A DNA stretch of 64,000 nt. Origin: CAXMST01 sp963793415. Lineage in GTDB: Bacteria > Actinomycetota > Thermoleophilia > Solirubrobacterales > 70-9. Positions 16,287 through 23,886 of this stretch are shown piece by piece. The notes beneath the pieces were generated by a model. The model was given only the letters and a program-made list of their open reading frames with translations, searched no databases and had not been told where the DNA came from. Within the stretch, counting starts at the first letter, position 1. Each line of letters begins with the position of its first letter. Position numbers and translations under genes: made by a program. The stretch is from positions 1,426,001-1,490,000 of the forward strand of contig CAWCAC010000002.1 of assembly GCA_963793415.1 (NCBI GenBank), written 5' to 3'.

Positions 16287-17487
16287 TGGTCGTGCTCCTC
16301 GCATCGTCGCGGGGGCTCGGATCAGGAGTCGTCGGCTCGAGCAGGAGCGCGGCGAGCAGGGCCGCGCGCTCGGGCATCCGCTCGATGACGATGTGCTCCT
16401 CGGGCGCGTGGGCGCCGTCGCCGACGGCGCCGAGGCCGTCGAGCACCGCGGTGAAGGCGGAGGCGAGGTTGCCGTCGGAGGCACCGCCGACAGCTGCCTC
16501 GTCGATCTCGATGCCGAGCCGGTCCGCCGCGGCCCGGGCCTGCTCCCAGAGGCGGCGGTTGCGCGGCGTGCGCTCGAGCGGCGGGCGGCCGAAGCCGCCG
16601 CTGACCTCGATCCGGATCCCCTCCCGGGACGGCTCGAGCGAGCGGATCGCCTGTTCGATCCGGACCGCGTCGTCGGCCTCGGGAACCCGCGCCTCGACCC
16701 GTGCCCAGGCCTCGGGAGCGATCACGTTGGCGCCGAGTCCGCCGTCGATCGTGCCGACGTTGACGGTGATCCCGCGCGCGAGGTCGTTGAGCTCGAACAG
16801 CTTCTGAATCTGCTGCGAGAGCTCGAGGATTGCGCTGACGCCCCGCTCCGGCTCGATCCCGGCATGGCTCGCCTGGCCGTGGATGCGGACGTCGAAGCGG
16901 CCGACTCCCTTGCGGGCCGTCTTCAGCGAGCCGCCCGGGCCGAACGAGGGCTCGACGACGAAGGCGCGCGCGGCGGTCCGGGCGAGCCGCAGCGAGTGAA
17001 CGCGGGAGTCGGGGCTGCCGATCTCCTCGTCGGAGGCGATCATGAAGACGACGGGGCAGGCGGGGTCGCGGCCGAGCTCGGTCAGGGCCCCGAGCGCGAA
17101 CAGGGCCTGGACCAGACCGCCCTTCATGTCGAAGACCCCCGGCCCGTGCAGGCGTCCGTCGCGCTCGAGCAGCGGCATCTCGGCCAGGGTCCCGACCGGC
17201 CAGACGGTGTCGAGGTGGCCGAGGATCAGCTGGACTCCATCGCCGGGCCCGTTGTCGCCGCGATGGGCAAGCAGATGCGGCCCGACGTCCTGACCGGGCA
17301 GCGCCTCGGTCGTGAAGCCGCGCTCGGCGAGCGCGTCGCAGAGCAGTGCGAAGACCTGCCGCTGTGAGGCGGGCTCGCGCGATGGCGACTCTGCCGCTGC
17401 GAGCTCGCGCAGCAGCTCGAGCATCCGCGGCTGCTGCTCGCGCAGGAGCGCCAGCAGCTCGGCCTCGCCCTCACCGCCGGTGGTCAT
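16279..17487 (-). CDS. M20-family metallopeptidase (carboxypeptidase G2-like)
   Basis: The protein is 402 residues. Metal-binding motifs of the family are present: GHLDTVWP, GPGVFDMKGG, the catalytic SDEEIGS, and a late HAPEEHIVI His. The dimerisation domain lies between (GQASHAG). M20 enzymes of this group remove C-terminal Glu-type residues from folates or hydrolyse N-acyl amino acids and dipeptides. Coupling to a DUF1611 gene hints that acyl-amino acids or Glu-containing dipeptides are the substrate, which is an inference. The flavin reductase-like gene ends 3 bases downstream of where this gene starts. Confidence 0.9.
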   Translation of the reverse strand: MTTGGEGEAELLALLREQQPRMLELLRELAAAESPSREPASQRQVFALLCDALAERGFTTEALPGQDVGPHLLAHRGDNGPGDGVQLILGHLDTVWPVGTLAEMPLLERDGRLHGPGVFDMKGGLVQALFALGALTELGRDPACPVVFMIASDEEIGSPDSRVHSLRLARTAARAFVVEPSFGPGGSLKTARKGVGRFDVRIHGQASHAGIEPERGVSAILELSQQIQKLFELNDLARGITVNVGTIDGGLGANVIAPEAWARVEARVPEADDAVRIEQAIRSLEPSREGIRIEVSGGFGRPPLERTPRNRRLWEQARAAADRLGIEIDEAAVGGASDGNLASAFTAVLDGLGAVGDGAHAPEEHIVIERMPERAALLAALLLEPTTPDPSPRDDARSTTNA

Positions 17488-17489
17488 CG

Positions 17490-18101
17490 TCAGCGGCGGA
17501 AGTCGGCCGGGAACGGGAACGAGCGCGTCTCCCCGATCTCGGCGAAGCGGCGGGGGGCGACGTAGGCGAGCAGCGGCGCCGCGGCGAGCAGCTCGGCGTC
17601 GTCGAGATCGTCACGGCGGGCGGCCTGGTCGGCGACCGAGGCGGTCACGATCCGGCCGGTGACCAGTGAGTTCTCCCCGTAGCCCTCGATTACGCGGTCG
17701 AGCTCGCATTCGAGCCACAGGTGGGCACCTTCGACGAGGACGCCTTCGACCCGGCTGGCCGGCACGGTCTCGAGCGCCGCCAGCGCCGGCTTCGAGTCGT
17801 CCTCGGCGCGGGGTGAGGCGGCGAGGCTCGAGGCGATCAGCTGATCGGGGCGGGGATAGCTGACCGTGAAGGCGCCCGTCCGCTGCGCGTTGCGCTGGGT
17901 CGCGTGGGTCGGCGCACAGGCGAACGCGAACCAGCCGCCCCAGCCGAGCGGCATCGCCATGTGCTTCGGCGCGAGGTCGTGGCTGCCGTCCTCCTCGATC
18001 GTGCCGACGAGCACCAGCGGCGCGATCGTGAACACGCGCGACCACAGGTCCTCACTGACCGAGAGCTCGGTCCGTCCCTGCTCGCTGGCGTCGGCGGTCA
18101 C
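17490..18101 (-). CDS. Flavin reductase-like domain protein
   Basis: The protein is 203 residues from GTG 18101; a much longer frame upstream antisense to the next gene is spurious. The split-barrel FMN-binding domain is indicated by FTIAPLVLVGTIEEDGSHDLAPKHMAMP, FACAPTHATQRN and FTVSYPRPDQL. Members transfer hydride to FMN or reduce flavin for a partner oxygenase. It lies immediately upstream of the M20 peptidase and DUF1611 genes on the same strand, so these and the FAD-Rieske gene may form one operon. Confidence 0.85.
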   Translation of the reverse strand: MTADASEQGRTELSVSEDLWSRVFTIAPLVLVGTIEEDGSHDLAPKHMAMPLGWGGWFAFACAPTHATQRNAQRTGAFTVSYPRPDQLIASSLAASPRAEDDSKPALAALETVPASRVEGVLVEGAHLWLECELDRVIEGYGENSLVTGRIVTASVADQAARRDDLDDAELLAAAPLLAYVAPRRFAEIGETRSFPFPADFRR

Positions 18102-18205
18102 GCGTGGGACTCTGGGCCGCCCCTGTCGGTGCCGCATCCGTAGACCGCACGGATCCATGCGGCGAAGGGCTGCGCGCCGCCGGGCCAGGCGCCCGCAGCG
18201 CGGGC

Positions 18206-20170
18206 TCAGGCGACGATGCCGCCGGGGCCGAATTCGGGCAGGACCGCGTCGGGCACCCGCAGGGCTTCGACGAGCTCCGCCGCGTGTGGCCGGATCTCGT
18301 CGCAGAGGCGGTTGACGCCGCGGATCACGGCCTTCGAGCGGGTCGAGGAGATGCGACCGTGCTCCTGATACCAGCCGCGGTGGGTCTCGATCACGCTGAG
18401 CGCGTGCAGGTCGCAGACGCGGTCGAGCAGCGCCTTGGCGGCCGGGTCCTCGCACTCCGCGACGCCGCGGCAGAAGGCCTCGAAGATCTCGGTGTCGATG
18501 TGGGAGCGGGCGGCGACGAGGACGTGGTCCTGACAGGCATTGAAGACCGCGAATGGATCCTTGCCGTCGTCGATCCCCGCCTTGAGCCGGCGCGCGGCGC
18601 TGGTCAGGACGTGCTCCTCGCGCCACGCGAATAATGCCTGCTGGTAGCTGCGGTCGGCGAGGTCGCCGTCCTCCTCCGAGCTCGGGGTGATGTCGTCCCA
18701 GATTCGGCCGAAGAGCTCGCGCGCGGCGGAGCGCTCGACGAACCGCTCGATCACCTGCGAGGCGACGAAGCCGGCCATCCCAATTGGGTTGAGGTCGCCG
18801 AACTCCTCCCGGTAGCCGGTCAGAAGGCTCTTGGCGACGAGCTGCAGCAGGACCGTGTTGTCGCCCTCGAACGTGGCGAAGATCTCGGCGTCGTCCTTGC
18901 GCGGGGCGAAGCCGCTCGAGGTCAGGTAGCCGAGCCCGCCACAGGCCTCGCGACCGACCTGCAGCGACTCGATCGCGTGCCAGGTCGCAAACGCCTTGAC
19001 GCCGGCCGCCTTCGTCTCGAGCTGACGGCGCGCGTCCTCGTCGCGCTCGCTGCCGCTGAAGACGGCGTCGAGGTCGCGGACCATCTCACGCTGGACGAAG
19101 TGCAGCGCGTAGGTGCGGGCGAGCAGCGGCAACAGCCGGCGCTGGTGGGCGCGGTAGTCGAGCAGCGGCACCTCCTCGCCGCCGCCGGGCGGGCCGAACT
19201 GGCGGCGGCCGAGCCCGTGCCGGATCGCCGTTGTCAGCGCCACCTTCGAGACCGAGAGCCCGGCCCCCGCGACCGAGACGCGGCCCTGGACCAGGGTCCC
19301 GACCATCGTGAAGAAGCGGCCGTTGTCGCTCTCGATCGGCGACGAGTAGGTGCCCTCCTCGTCGACGGAGGCGTAGCGGTCGAGCAGGTTCGCGCGGGGC
19401 ACGCGGACATCGTCGAAATAGAGGCGCCCGTTGTCGACGCCGTTGAGGCCGAGCTTGTGCCCGCAGTCCTCGATCGTGACGCCGTCGGCGATGCGCCCCT
19501 TGGCGTCGCGGATCGGGACGACGAAGGCGTGCACCCCGTGGTTGTCGGGCCCGATCAGAAGCTGCGCGAAGACGACGGCCACCTGCCCGTGATCGGCGGC
19601 GTTGCCGATCCAGTCCTTGCGGTCGGCAGGCGTCGGCGTGTCGATGATCCATTCCTGCGAGGCCTGGTCGAGGCGCGCCGTGGTGCGGACCGACTGGACG
19701 TCGGAACCATGCCCGGACTCGCTCATCGCGAAGGCGCCGGGCAGGCGCATCGCGGCGATGTCAGCCAGGTACTGCTCGTGGTGCGGCTTCGTCCCGAGGT
19801 GAAGGATGGCGCCGCCGAAGAGTCCGAACTGGACGCCGCACTTGACCAGCAGCGAGAGATCGCCGAAGGCGAGCGTCTCGAAGGCGGCGATCGAGCCGCC
19901 GATGTTGCCGCCGCCCCCGTACTCGACCGGAAAGCCGAGCGTGGTGTGACCAGCCTCGGCCAGCGTCCGCGTCCACCCGAACACCTTCTCGCGGTACTCC
20001 TCGGTCCCGATCCCGGCACCGACCGCGGCGAACTCGGGCTCGGCCAGCATCGCGCGGCCACGCTCGCGGATCTCGCGATAGGGCTCGTCGAGGTAGTCGC
20101 CCAGGGTGCCCGGGTCGACACGCTCGAGCGTGTCGTCGGTCGCCGCGGAGGTCTCGGTTGCGTCGGCCAC
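18206..20170 (-). CDS. Acyl-CoA dehydrogenase/oxidase family protein (ACOX-like, 654 aa)
   Basis: The protein is long for a bacterial acyl-CoA dehydrogenase (usual about 380-400 residues) and has an acyl-CoA oxidase-type C-terminal helical domain. The central FAD and substrate-binding region shows GAFAMSESGHGSDVQSVRTTA and IGNAADHGQVAVVFAQL. A later GLGRRQFGPPG and the ACGGLGYLTSSGF helix carry the usual landmarks. It would oxidise acyl-CoA at the alpha-beta bond, with FAD reoxidised by oxygen if a true oxidase. It stands alone, divergent from the cold-shock gene. Confidence 0.9.
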   Translation of the reverse strand: MADATETSAATDDTLERVDPGTLGDYLDEPYREIRERGRAMLAEPEFAAVGAGIGTEEYREKVFGWTRTLAEAGHTTLGFPVEYGGGGNIGGSIAAFETLAFGDLSLLVKCGVQFGLFGGAILHLGTKPHHEQYLADIAAMRLPGAFAMSESGHGSDVQSVRTTARLDQASQEWIIDTPTPADRKDWIGNAADHGQVAVVFAQLLIGPDNHGVHAFVVPIRDAKGRIADGVTIEDCGHKLGLNGVDNGRLYFDDVRVPRANLLDRYASVDEEGTYSSPIESDNGRFFTMVGTLVQGRVSVAGAGLSVSKVALTTAIRHGLGRRQFGPPGGGEEVPLLDYRAHQRRLLPLLARTYALHFVQREMVRDLDAVFSGSERDEDARRQLETKAAGVKAFATWHAIESLQVGREACGGLGYLTSSGFAPRKDDAEIFATFEGDNTVLLQLVAKSLLTGYREEFGDLNPIGMAGFVASQVIERFVERSAARELFGRIWDDITPSSEEDGDLADRSYQQALFAWREEHVLTSAARRLKAGIDDGKDPFAVFNACQDHVLVAARSHIDTEIFEAFCRGVAECEDPAAKALLDRVCDLHALSVIETHRGWYQEHGRISSTRSKAVIRGVNRLCDEIRPHAAELVEALRVPDAVLPEFGPGGIVA

Positions 20171-20337
20171 TCCTCCTCAGTGTATTCCCGCATCTGGGTG
20201 CGGTCACACCTTTGTCGGCTCGATTCTGCGGTCGCCGGCGCGGGGGCTTTACGGAAGTGGACACCCGTCGCAGCCAACCACTACCCTGCGGCCCAAGTAC
20301 GAGGCTTGTTGACGGGAGCCACGCTTTGGCCGTCGCT

Positions 20338-20375
20338 CTCCAATGGCCTGAAGATCAAGACAGCCATTGGAGGAG
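20338..20375 (+). promoter_or_regulatory. csp leader hairpin covering the Shine-Dalgarno sequence (candidate RNA thermosensor)
   Basis: CTCCAATGGC (20338-20347) and GCCATTGGAG (20363-20372) are perfect 10-bp complements separated by a 15-nt loop. The right arm contains half of the ribosome-binding site GGAGGAG (20369-20375), which lies 6 bases before the start codon. The pairing can extend by a few bases with one bulge. Folding would hide the site. Confidence 0.65.
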
Positions 20376-20381
20376 CTTCAT

Positions 20382-20585
20382 ATGGCAACCGGAACCGTCA
20401 AGTGGTTCAACGACGAGAAGGGGTTCGGGTTCATCGAGCTCGACGAGGGCGGCGACAAGGACGCCTTCGTCCACATCACGGCGCTCGCGCCGGGAACCCG
20501 CATCACCGACGGCGATCGAGTCACCTTCGACGTCGAGGACAGCCCCAAGGGCATCCAGGCCGTCAACGTCAGCGCCGGCGGCTGA
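20382..20585 (+). CDS. Cold shock protein (CspA family)
   Basis: This 67-residue protein is a single cold-shock domain with RNP1 (KGFGFIEL) and RNP2 (DAFVHITAL) motifs and the canonical GTVKWFNDEKGFG opening. It binds single-stranded RNA and DNA as a chaperone. The start is ATG 20382 with GGAGGAG upstream. The leader can fold over this site, and a strong intrinsic terminator follows 40 bases after the stop, so it is a one-gene transcript. Confidence 0.96.
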   Translation: MATGTVKWFNDEKGFGFIELDEGGDKDAFVHITALAPGTRITDGDRVTFDVEDSPKGIQAVNVSAGG

Positions 20586-20624
20586 GGCCGCGGCGCCGCC
20601 CGGCCTCGCGCCGGGCCGACAACG

Positions 20625-20656
20625 GAGCCGGGCCGCTGTGCGGCCCGGCTCTTTTT
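20625..20656 (+). terminator. Intrinsic terminator of the cold-shock gene
   Basis: A perfect 12-bp stem (GAGCCGGGCCGC with GCGGCCCGGCTC) with a 3-nt loop is followed by TTTTT at 20652-20656. Confidence 0.92.
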
Positions 20657-20858
20657 CGTGTCCGGGGGCGGCCCTACCTTGGGTCGCACGGCAGCAAGCC
20701 GTCGATCGGCCCCGGCACCTGCCGCCGGACCTATCGCGCGACCGGGCGCAGCTCCCGGGAGCAGGCGCCGGCGGACCGCCCCGGACCGTTCGCCGGCTAG
20801 CCCGCCGGCTCCCACCTCTTTTCAGACTTCTTTCGCTCGCAAAATCCGCATTCACGGT

Positions 20859-20887
20859 TTGCACGATCGGAGCTCGTGACGTACGGT
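20859..20887 (+). promoter_or_regulatory. Predicted promoter of the structured RNA candidate
   Basis: TTGCAC (20859-20864), a 17-bp spacer and TACGGT (20882-20887) fit the sigma-70 consensus at the key positions. It follows an unusually AT-rich stretch (20815-20860) after the csp terminator. Confidence 0.5.
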
Positions 20888-20893
20888 GCAAAG

Positions 20894-21061
20894 CGCGGTA
20901 CGAGAGAGGCACTCAGCTCCACAAAGCCAAGTCGGAGCAGGAGACCTCGAAGCGGTCCGGAAGGCTTGAAGGCGCGAAGGCTACGCGCCAGGCAGGCAAA
21001 AAGGACCGCCCCGTACCCGTCTTCGCAAAGGCTCCCGGGAAACCGGGGGCCTTTGCTTTTT
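20894..21061 (+). ncRNA. Candidate structured non-coding RNA (about 170 nt)
   Basis: Between a plausible promoter and a strong terminator there is no start-bearing reading frame, but there are nested helices. An outer GGTACG (20897-20902) pairs with CGTACC (21012-21017). GCTCC (20916-20920) pairs with GGAGC (20934-20938). GCGGTCC (20952-20958) pairs with GGACCGC (21003-21009) and encloses GGCGCG (20971-20976) paired with CGCGCC (20984-20989). All are perfect pairings. Sequence landmarks of SRP RNA, tmRNA and RNase P RNA are absent. A 6S-like or regulatory RNA is possible; the family is unknown. Confidence 0.55.
21025..21061 (+). terminator. Strong intrinsic terminator on the plus strand
   Basis: A 14-bp stem (GCAAAGGCTCCCGG with CCGGGGGCCTTTGC, one G-U pair), a GAAA tetraloop and TTTTT at 21057-21061. 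Its T-tract is only on the plus strand, so it ends a plus-strand transcript. The adjacent polymerase gene is on the other strand and cannot be its owner. Confidence 0.9.
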
Positions 21062-21077
21062 CCGTCCCCGTCCCGGG

Positions 21078-22007
21078 TCAGTCCTCGCCGTCCGGATCGA
21101 GCCGGCGCAGGCGGGCGCGCGGCTGCGCGATCCCGTGCGCACGTGCCCGCACGCCTCGCCATGGGTCGATCCCGGCCTGGAGCCGCTCGAGCGCGTTCCA
21201 CACCGTCCAGTCGGCCGGACCCGTCGTCGGCAGCTCGTGCCATTCGATCGGCATCGCGACCGGCGCCCCGGGTCGAGCGCGGACCGAGAGCGGCGCCACC
21301 GCGGTCTGCGCGTATCCGTTGCGAAGCCAGTCGACGAACAGGCGGCCGTCCCGCTTGCTCTTGTGGAACTCGACGGTGAGCTCGTTCGGCGCCAAGCGGG
21401 CGCACACGCTCGCGATCCGCTGCGCCAGCGGGCGCACCTCGTCGAAGGCGGCGGCTCGGTCGAGCGGGGTGACGACATGAAGGCCGCGCGAGCCCGTCGT
21501 CTTCAGGAACGCGGGCAGGCAAAGCTCCTCGAGCACGTCGCGGACGATCGCTGCGGCCGAGCGGACCTGGCCGAAGTCCTTGCTGGAGGGATCGAGATCG
21601 AAGATCAGCTGGTCCGGGTGCTCGGGGCGGTCGACACGAGAGAGCCAGCCGTGGACGGAGATTGCGTTCTGGCCGGCGAGGTAGGCGAGTGTCGCGGCGG
21701 CCGGGGAGACGATCTGCTCGATCTCGCCACCCTCGTGCTTTGGTAGCCGGGCGCGGCCGATCCACTCCGGGTAGTGCTTGCGGACCGACTTCTGGACGAA
21801 CGCTTCGCCCTCGATCCCGTCCGGGAATCGGCGGACGTGGATCGGGCGGTCGGCGAGATGGGGCGCCATCCACCTGCCGGCCGCGGCGTAGTAGCGGGCG
21901 AGGTCGATCTTCCGCAGCGGCCGGTCACCCGGGATCAGGACCTTCGATGGATGCGAGATCGGGACCGTGCGGCGGCCGGCGCTCAGGTGCTCAGGGGTCT
22001 CGCTCAT
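21078..22007 (-). CDS. LigD-type polymerase/primase domain protein
   Basis: The protein is 309 residues. It is a stand-alone PolDom of the archaeo-eukaryotic primase superfamily, as found in LigD for non-homologous end joining. The catalytic metal pair is in LIFDLDPSS. The nucleotide-binding motifs TTGSRGLHVVTPL and VEFHKSKRDGRLFVDWLRN follow, and the N-terminal HPSKVLIPGD is typical. It would fill gaps or add nucleotides at broken ends. No Ku or ligase gene is visible in this window. Its start overlaps the stop of the decayed DUF72 gene (ATGA). Confidence 0.92.
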   Translation of the reverse strand: MSETPEHLSAGRRTVPISHPSKVLIPGDRPLRKIDLARYYAAAGRWMAPHLADRPIHVRRFPDGIEGEAFVQKSVRKHYPEWIGRARLPKHEGGEIEQIVSPAAATLAYLAGQNAISVHGWLSRVDRPEHPDQLIFDLDPSSKDFGQVRSAAAIVRDVLEELCLPAFLKTTGSRGLHVVTPLDRAAAFDEVRPLAQRIASVCARLAPNELTVEFHKSKRDGRLFVDWLRNGYAQTAVAPLSVRARPGAPVAMPIEWHELPTTGPADWTVWNALERLQAGIDPWRGVRARAHGIAQPRARLRRLDPDGED

Positions 22008-22396
22008 CCGACCCCGATCTTGGCGCGATCGCCCGGCGCGGGTATCGAGCGGCGCTCGAGGGCGGTCGCGTTGCGGGGCGCGAAACCCTCCCAGTCGTTG
22101 TTGAAGTAGGCGAAGACCTCGGTCCGAGCGCGCCAGGCGGCGATCTTGCGGCGCCAGGTCTCGAGCTCAGAGTCCGAGTAGTTGCCACGGCGCCCGCGTT
22201 CGCCGTAGTGGAAGCGGACGAAGCTCCAGTCGGCCGTCGGCGATGCCGCTTCCCGTGACCGATCCCCTTCAGTCGCTTGATGTGGGTCAGGTAGCGACTT
22301 GCCTTGAACGAGAAGGTGAAGCAGGCCGTCCGGGTAGACGACGCCCCGCCATGAGTCGTAGGCCCAGCCCGAGCAACCGACATGCAGTGGCCGCAT
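22004..22396 (-). pseudogene. Decayed DUF72-family gene (internal deletions and frame changes)
   Basis: The ends of a DUF72 protein are intact: HVGCSGWAYDSWRGVVYP at the start, then ADWSFVRFHYGERGRRGNYS and VFAYFNNDWEGFAPRNA. Between them, where an intact member has about 130 more residues, only a short stretch remains. In a different frame (about 22265-22320) it reads FSFKASRYLTHIKRL, the family's second motif. A 130-residue product would still be open by frame, but would lack the TIM-barrel middle. This looks like at least two deletions, the last restoring frame. Confidence 0.8.
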
Positions 22397-22417
22397 GTCG
22401 GAACCCTCCAGATTCCG

Positions 22418-22663
22418 TCAGTGGGAGGGCTCGGCCTTGCCGGCGTCCGGGCGGTCGGGACGGTTGCGGAGGTTCGTTGCGTGCGCGTCCTCCGGGTTCT
22501 CGGTGCCGGCCCGGCGACCGAGCGTGACCAGCGCGAAGCCGGCGGCGACCGCGAGCAAGAGCGGAATCGCGAAGAGCGGCGTCGCCCACGCGAACGCGAG
22601 CCCGACGAGCAGGAGGATCGCGGCGATGCCGCCGAGTGTGAATCCAAGCCATTTGCCGTACAT
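22418..22663 (-). CDS. Small membrane protein with two transmembrane helices
   Basis: The protein is 81 residues. Two hydrophobic segments lie near residues 6-26 (FTLGGIAAILLLVGLAFAW) and 28-48 (PLFAIPLLLAVAAGFALVTL), followed by a polar, Arg/Asp-rich cytoplasmic tail. No family is recognised. Start and strand fit with the downstream DUF72 remnant and polymerase gene, so it may be the first gene of that transcript. Confidence 0.6.
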   Translation of the reverse strand: MYGKWLGFTLGGIAAILLLVGLAFAWATPLFAIPLLLAVAAGFALVTLGRRAGTENPEDAHATNLRNRPDRPDAGKAEPSH

Positions 22664-22721
22664 AGGGACGATCTACCCGGCACGGCGCGACGGAAACGCG
22701 GCCGGATAGGGTGAGCCCGCA

Positions 22722-23786
22722 ATGCCTCTGAAGCTCGGATACCTGCTCGTCCACATCCGCTCCGGCCCGCGCGGTGAGCAGGCCGTGGCCGAGGTCCAGG
22801 CGGCCGAGGCGAGCGGCTACGACTCGGTCTGGGTGAACGAGTCCTACGGCTCCGACGCGGTTTCGATGCTCGGCTGGCTGGCGCCTCAGACGAGCACGAT
22901 CGGCCTCGGCGCCGCGATCATGCCGGCGCCGGCGCGGCCGCCGGCCGCCGCCGCGATGGCGGGGGCGACCCTGGACACGCTCTCGGGCGGACGCTTCATC
23001 TTCGGCTTCGGGCCGACCGGGCCGCAGGTCTCGGAGGGCTGGTACGGCGTTCCCTACGTGAAGCCGTGGGGCCGGGTCCGCGAGTACGTCGGCATCGTCC
23101 GCGAGATCCTCCGGCGCGAAGGGCCGCTCGAGCACTCGGGCCCCAACTACACCCTGCCCATCAGCGGTCCGGGAACGACGAACCAGGGCAAACCGTTGAA
23201 GCTCAACTTCCACCCGGTCCGTAACGAGATCCCGGTCTACCTGGGGGCGATCGGTCGCAAGTCGGTCGAGCTCTGTGCCGAGATCGCCGACGGCTGGATC
23301 CCCGCCTACCTCGACCCCGAGAGCTGGGAGGAGATGTGGGGCGAGCACCTCGCAGCGGGTTTCGAGAAGGGCGGCCGCTCGCGCGCCGACCTGACCGTCT
23401 CGCCGACCGTGCAGGTGGCGATCGACGGCGACCTCGAGACCGCCCGCACCGGCGCTCGGATGCGGATGACCCTGTACCTGGGGGGGATGGGCTCGAAGCG
23501 GTTCAACTTCTACGGCGAGCTCGCCCGGCGGATGGGATACGGCTTGGTCGTCGACGAGGTCCAGGAGCTGTTCCTCGCCGGCGAGAAGGAGCGCGCCTTC
23601 AACGCGGTCCCCGACGAGATGCTCGACCGCGTCTGTCTGCTCGGGAGCGAGGCCGAGGTGGGGGAGGGGCTGAAGCGCCTCGCCGACGCCGGCGTCGACC
23701 GGGTGATCGCGATCCCGGTCCATGCCGACCCGGCCGAGCGGCTTCACACCATTCAGCGCCTCGGCTCCCTCGCCGGCTCTCTCTGA
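22722..23786 (+). CDS. LLM class F420-dependent oxidoreductase (luciferase-like)
   Basis: The protein is 354 residues with the bacterial-luciferase TIM barrel: LGYLLVHIRSG, EASGYDSVWVNESYGSDA, then TSTIGLGAAIMPAPARPPAAAAM, LDTLSGGRFIFGFG and VYLGAIGRKSVEL. This subgroup in actinomycetes uses coenzyme F420 rather than FMN, which is inference from lineage. It probably reduces or oxidises an alcohol, enone or similar substrate; the substrate is unknown. It is divergent from the small membrane gene and not in an obvious operon. Confidence 0.9.
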   Translation: MPLKLGYLLVHIRSGPRGEQAVAEVQAAEASGYDSVWVNESYGSDAVSMLGWLAPQTSTIGLGAAIMPAPARPPAAAAMAGATLDTLSGGRFIFGFGPTGPQVSEGWYGVPYVKPWGRVREYVGIVREILRREGPLEHSGPNYTLPISGPGTTNQGKPLKLNFHPVRNEIPVYLGAIGRKSVELCAEIADGWIPAYLDPESWEEMWGEHLAAGFEKGGRSRADLTVSPTVQVAIDGDLETARTGARMRMTLYLGGMGSKRFNFYGELARRMGYGLVVDEVQELFLAGEKERAFNAVPDEMLDRVCLLGSEAEVGEGLKRLADAGVDRVIAIPVHADPAERLHTIQRLGSLAGSL

Positions 23787-23812
23787 GCTGCGCCTGAGCC
23801 TCGCGGGATGGC

Positions 23813-23853
23813 TTGACCTCGGGGAAGTAGTTAGCTAAGGTAATTAGCGTTAC
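23813..23853 (+). promoter_or_regulatory. Promoter with overlapping MarR operator candidates
   Basis: TTGACC (23813-23818), a 17-bp spacer and TAAGGT (23836-23841) form a promoter. The palindrome TTAGCTAA (23831-23838) overlaps the -10 element, and GTAA (23840-23843) with TTAC (23850-23853) forms a second dyad. It lies 46 bases upstream of the marR-type start, fitting autoregulation. Confidence 0.55.
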
Positions 23854-23886
23854 TAAGCAATTCGAGAGAGCAGTACGCAAGACGCA

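Noticed and set aside
20158..21480. Plus-strand open frame running through the csp gene, its terminator and the RNA candidate
   Set aside because: It crosses a strong terminator and opposes the polymerase gene. Its segment at 20895-21060 has no start codon after the terminator and mixed codon third positions.
22287..23747. Long minus-strand open frame opposite the LLM oxidoreductase
   Set aside because: Antisense of a well-supported gene; composition (Arg, Asp, Leu, Val) is that of a shadow frame.
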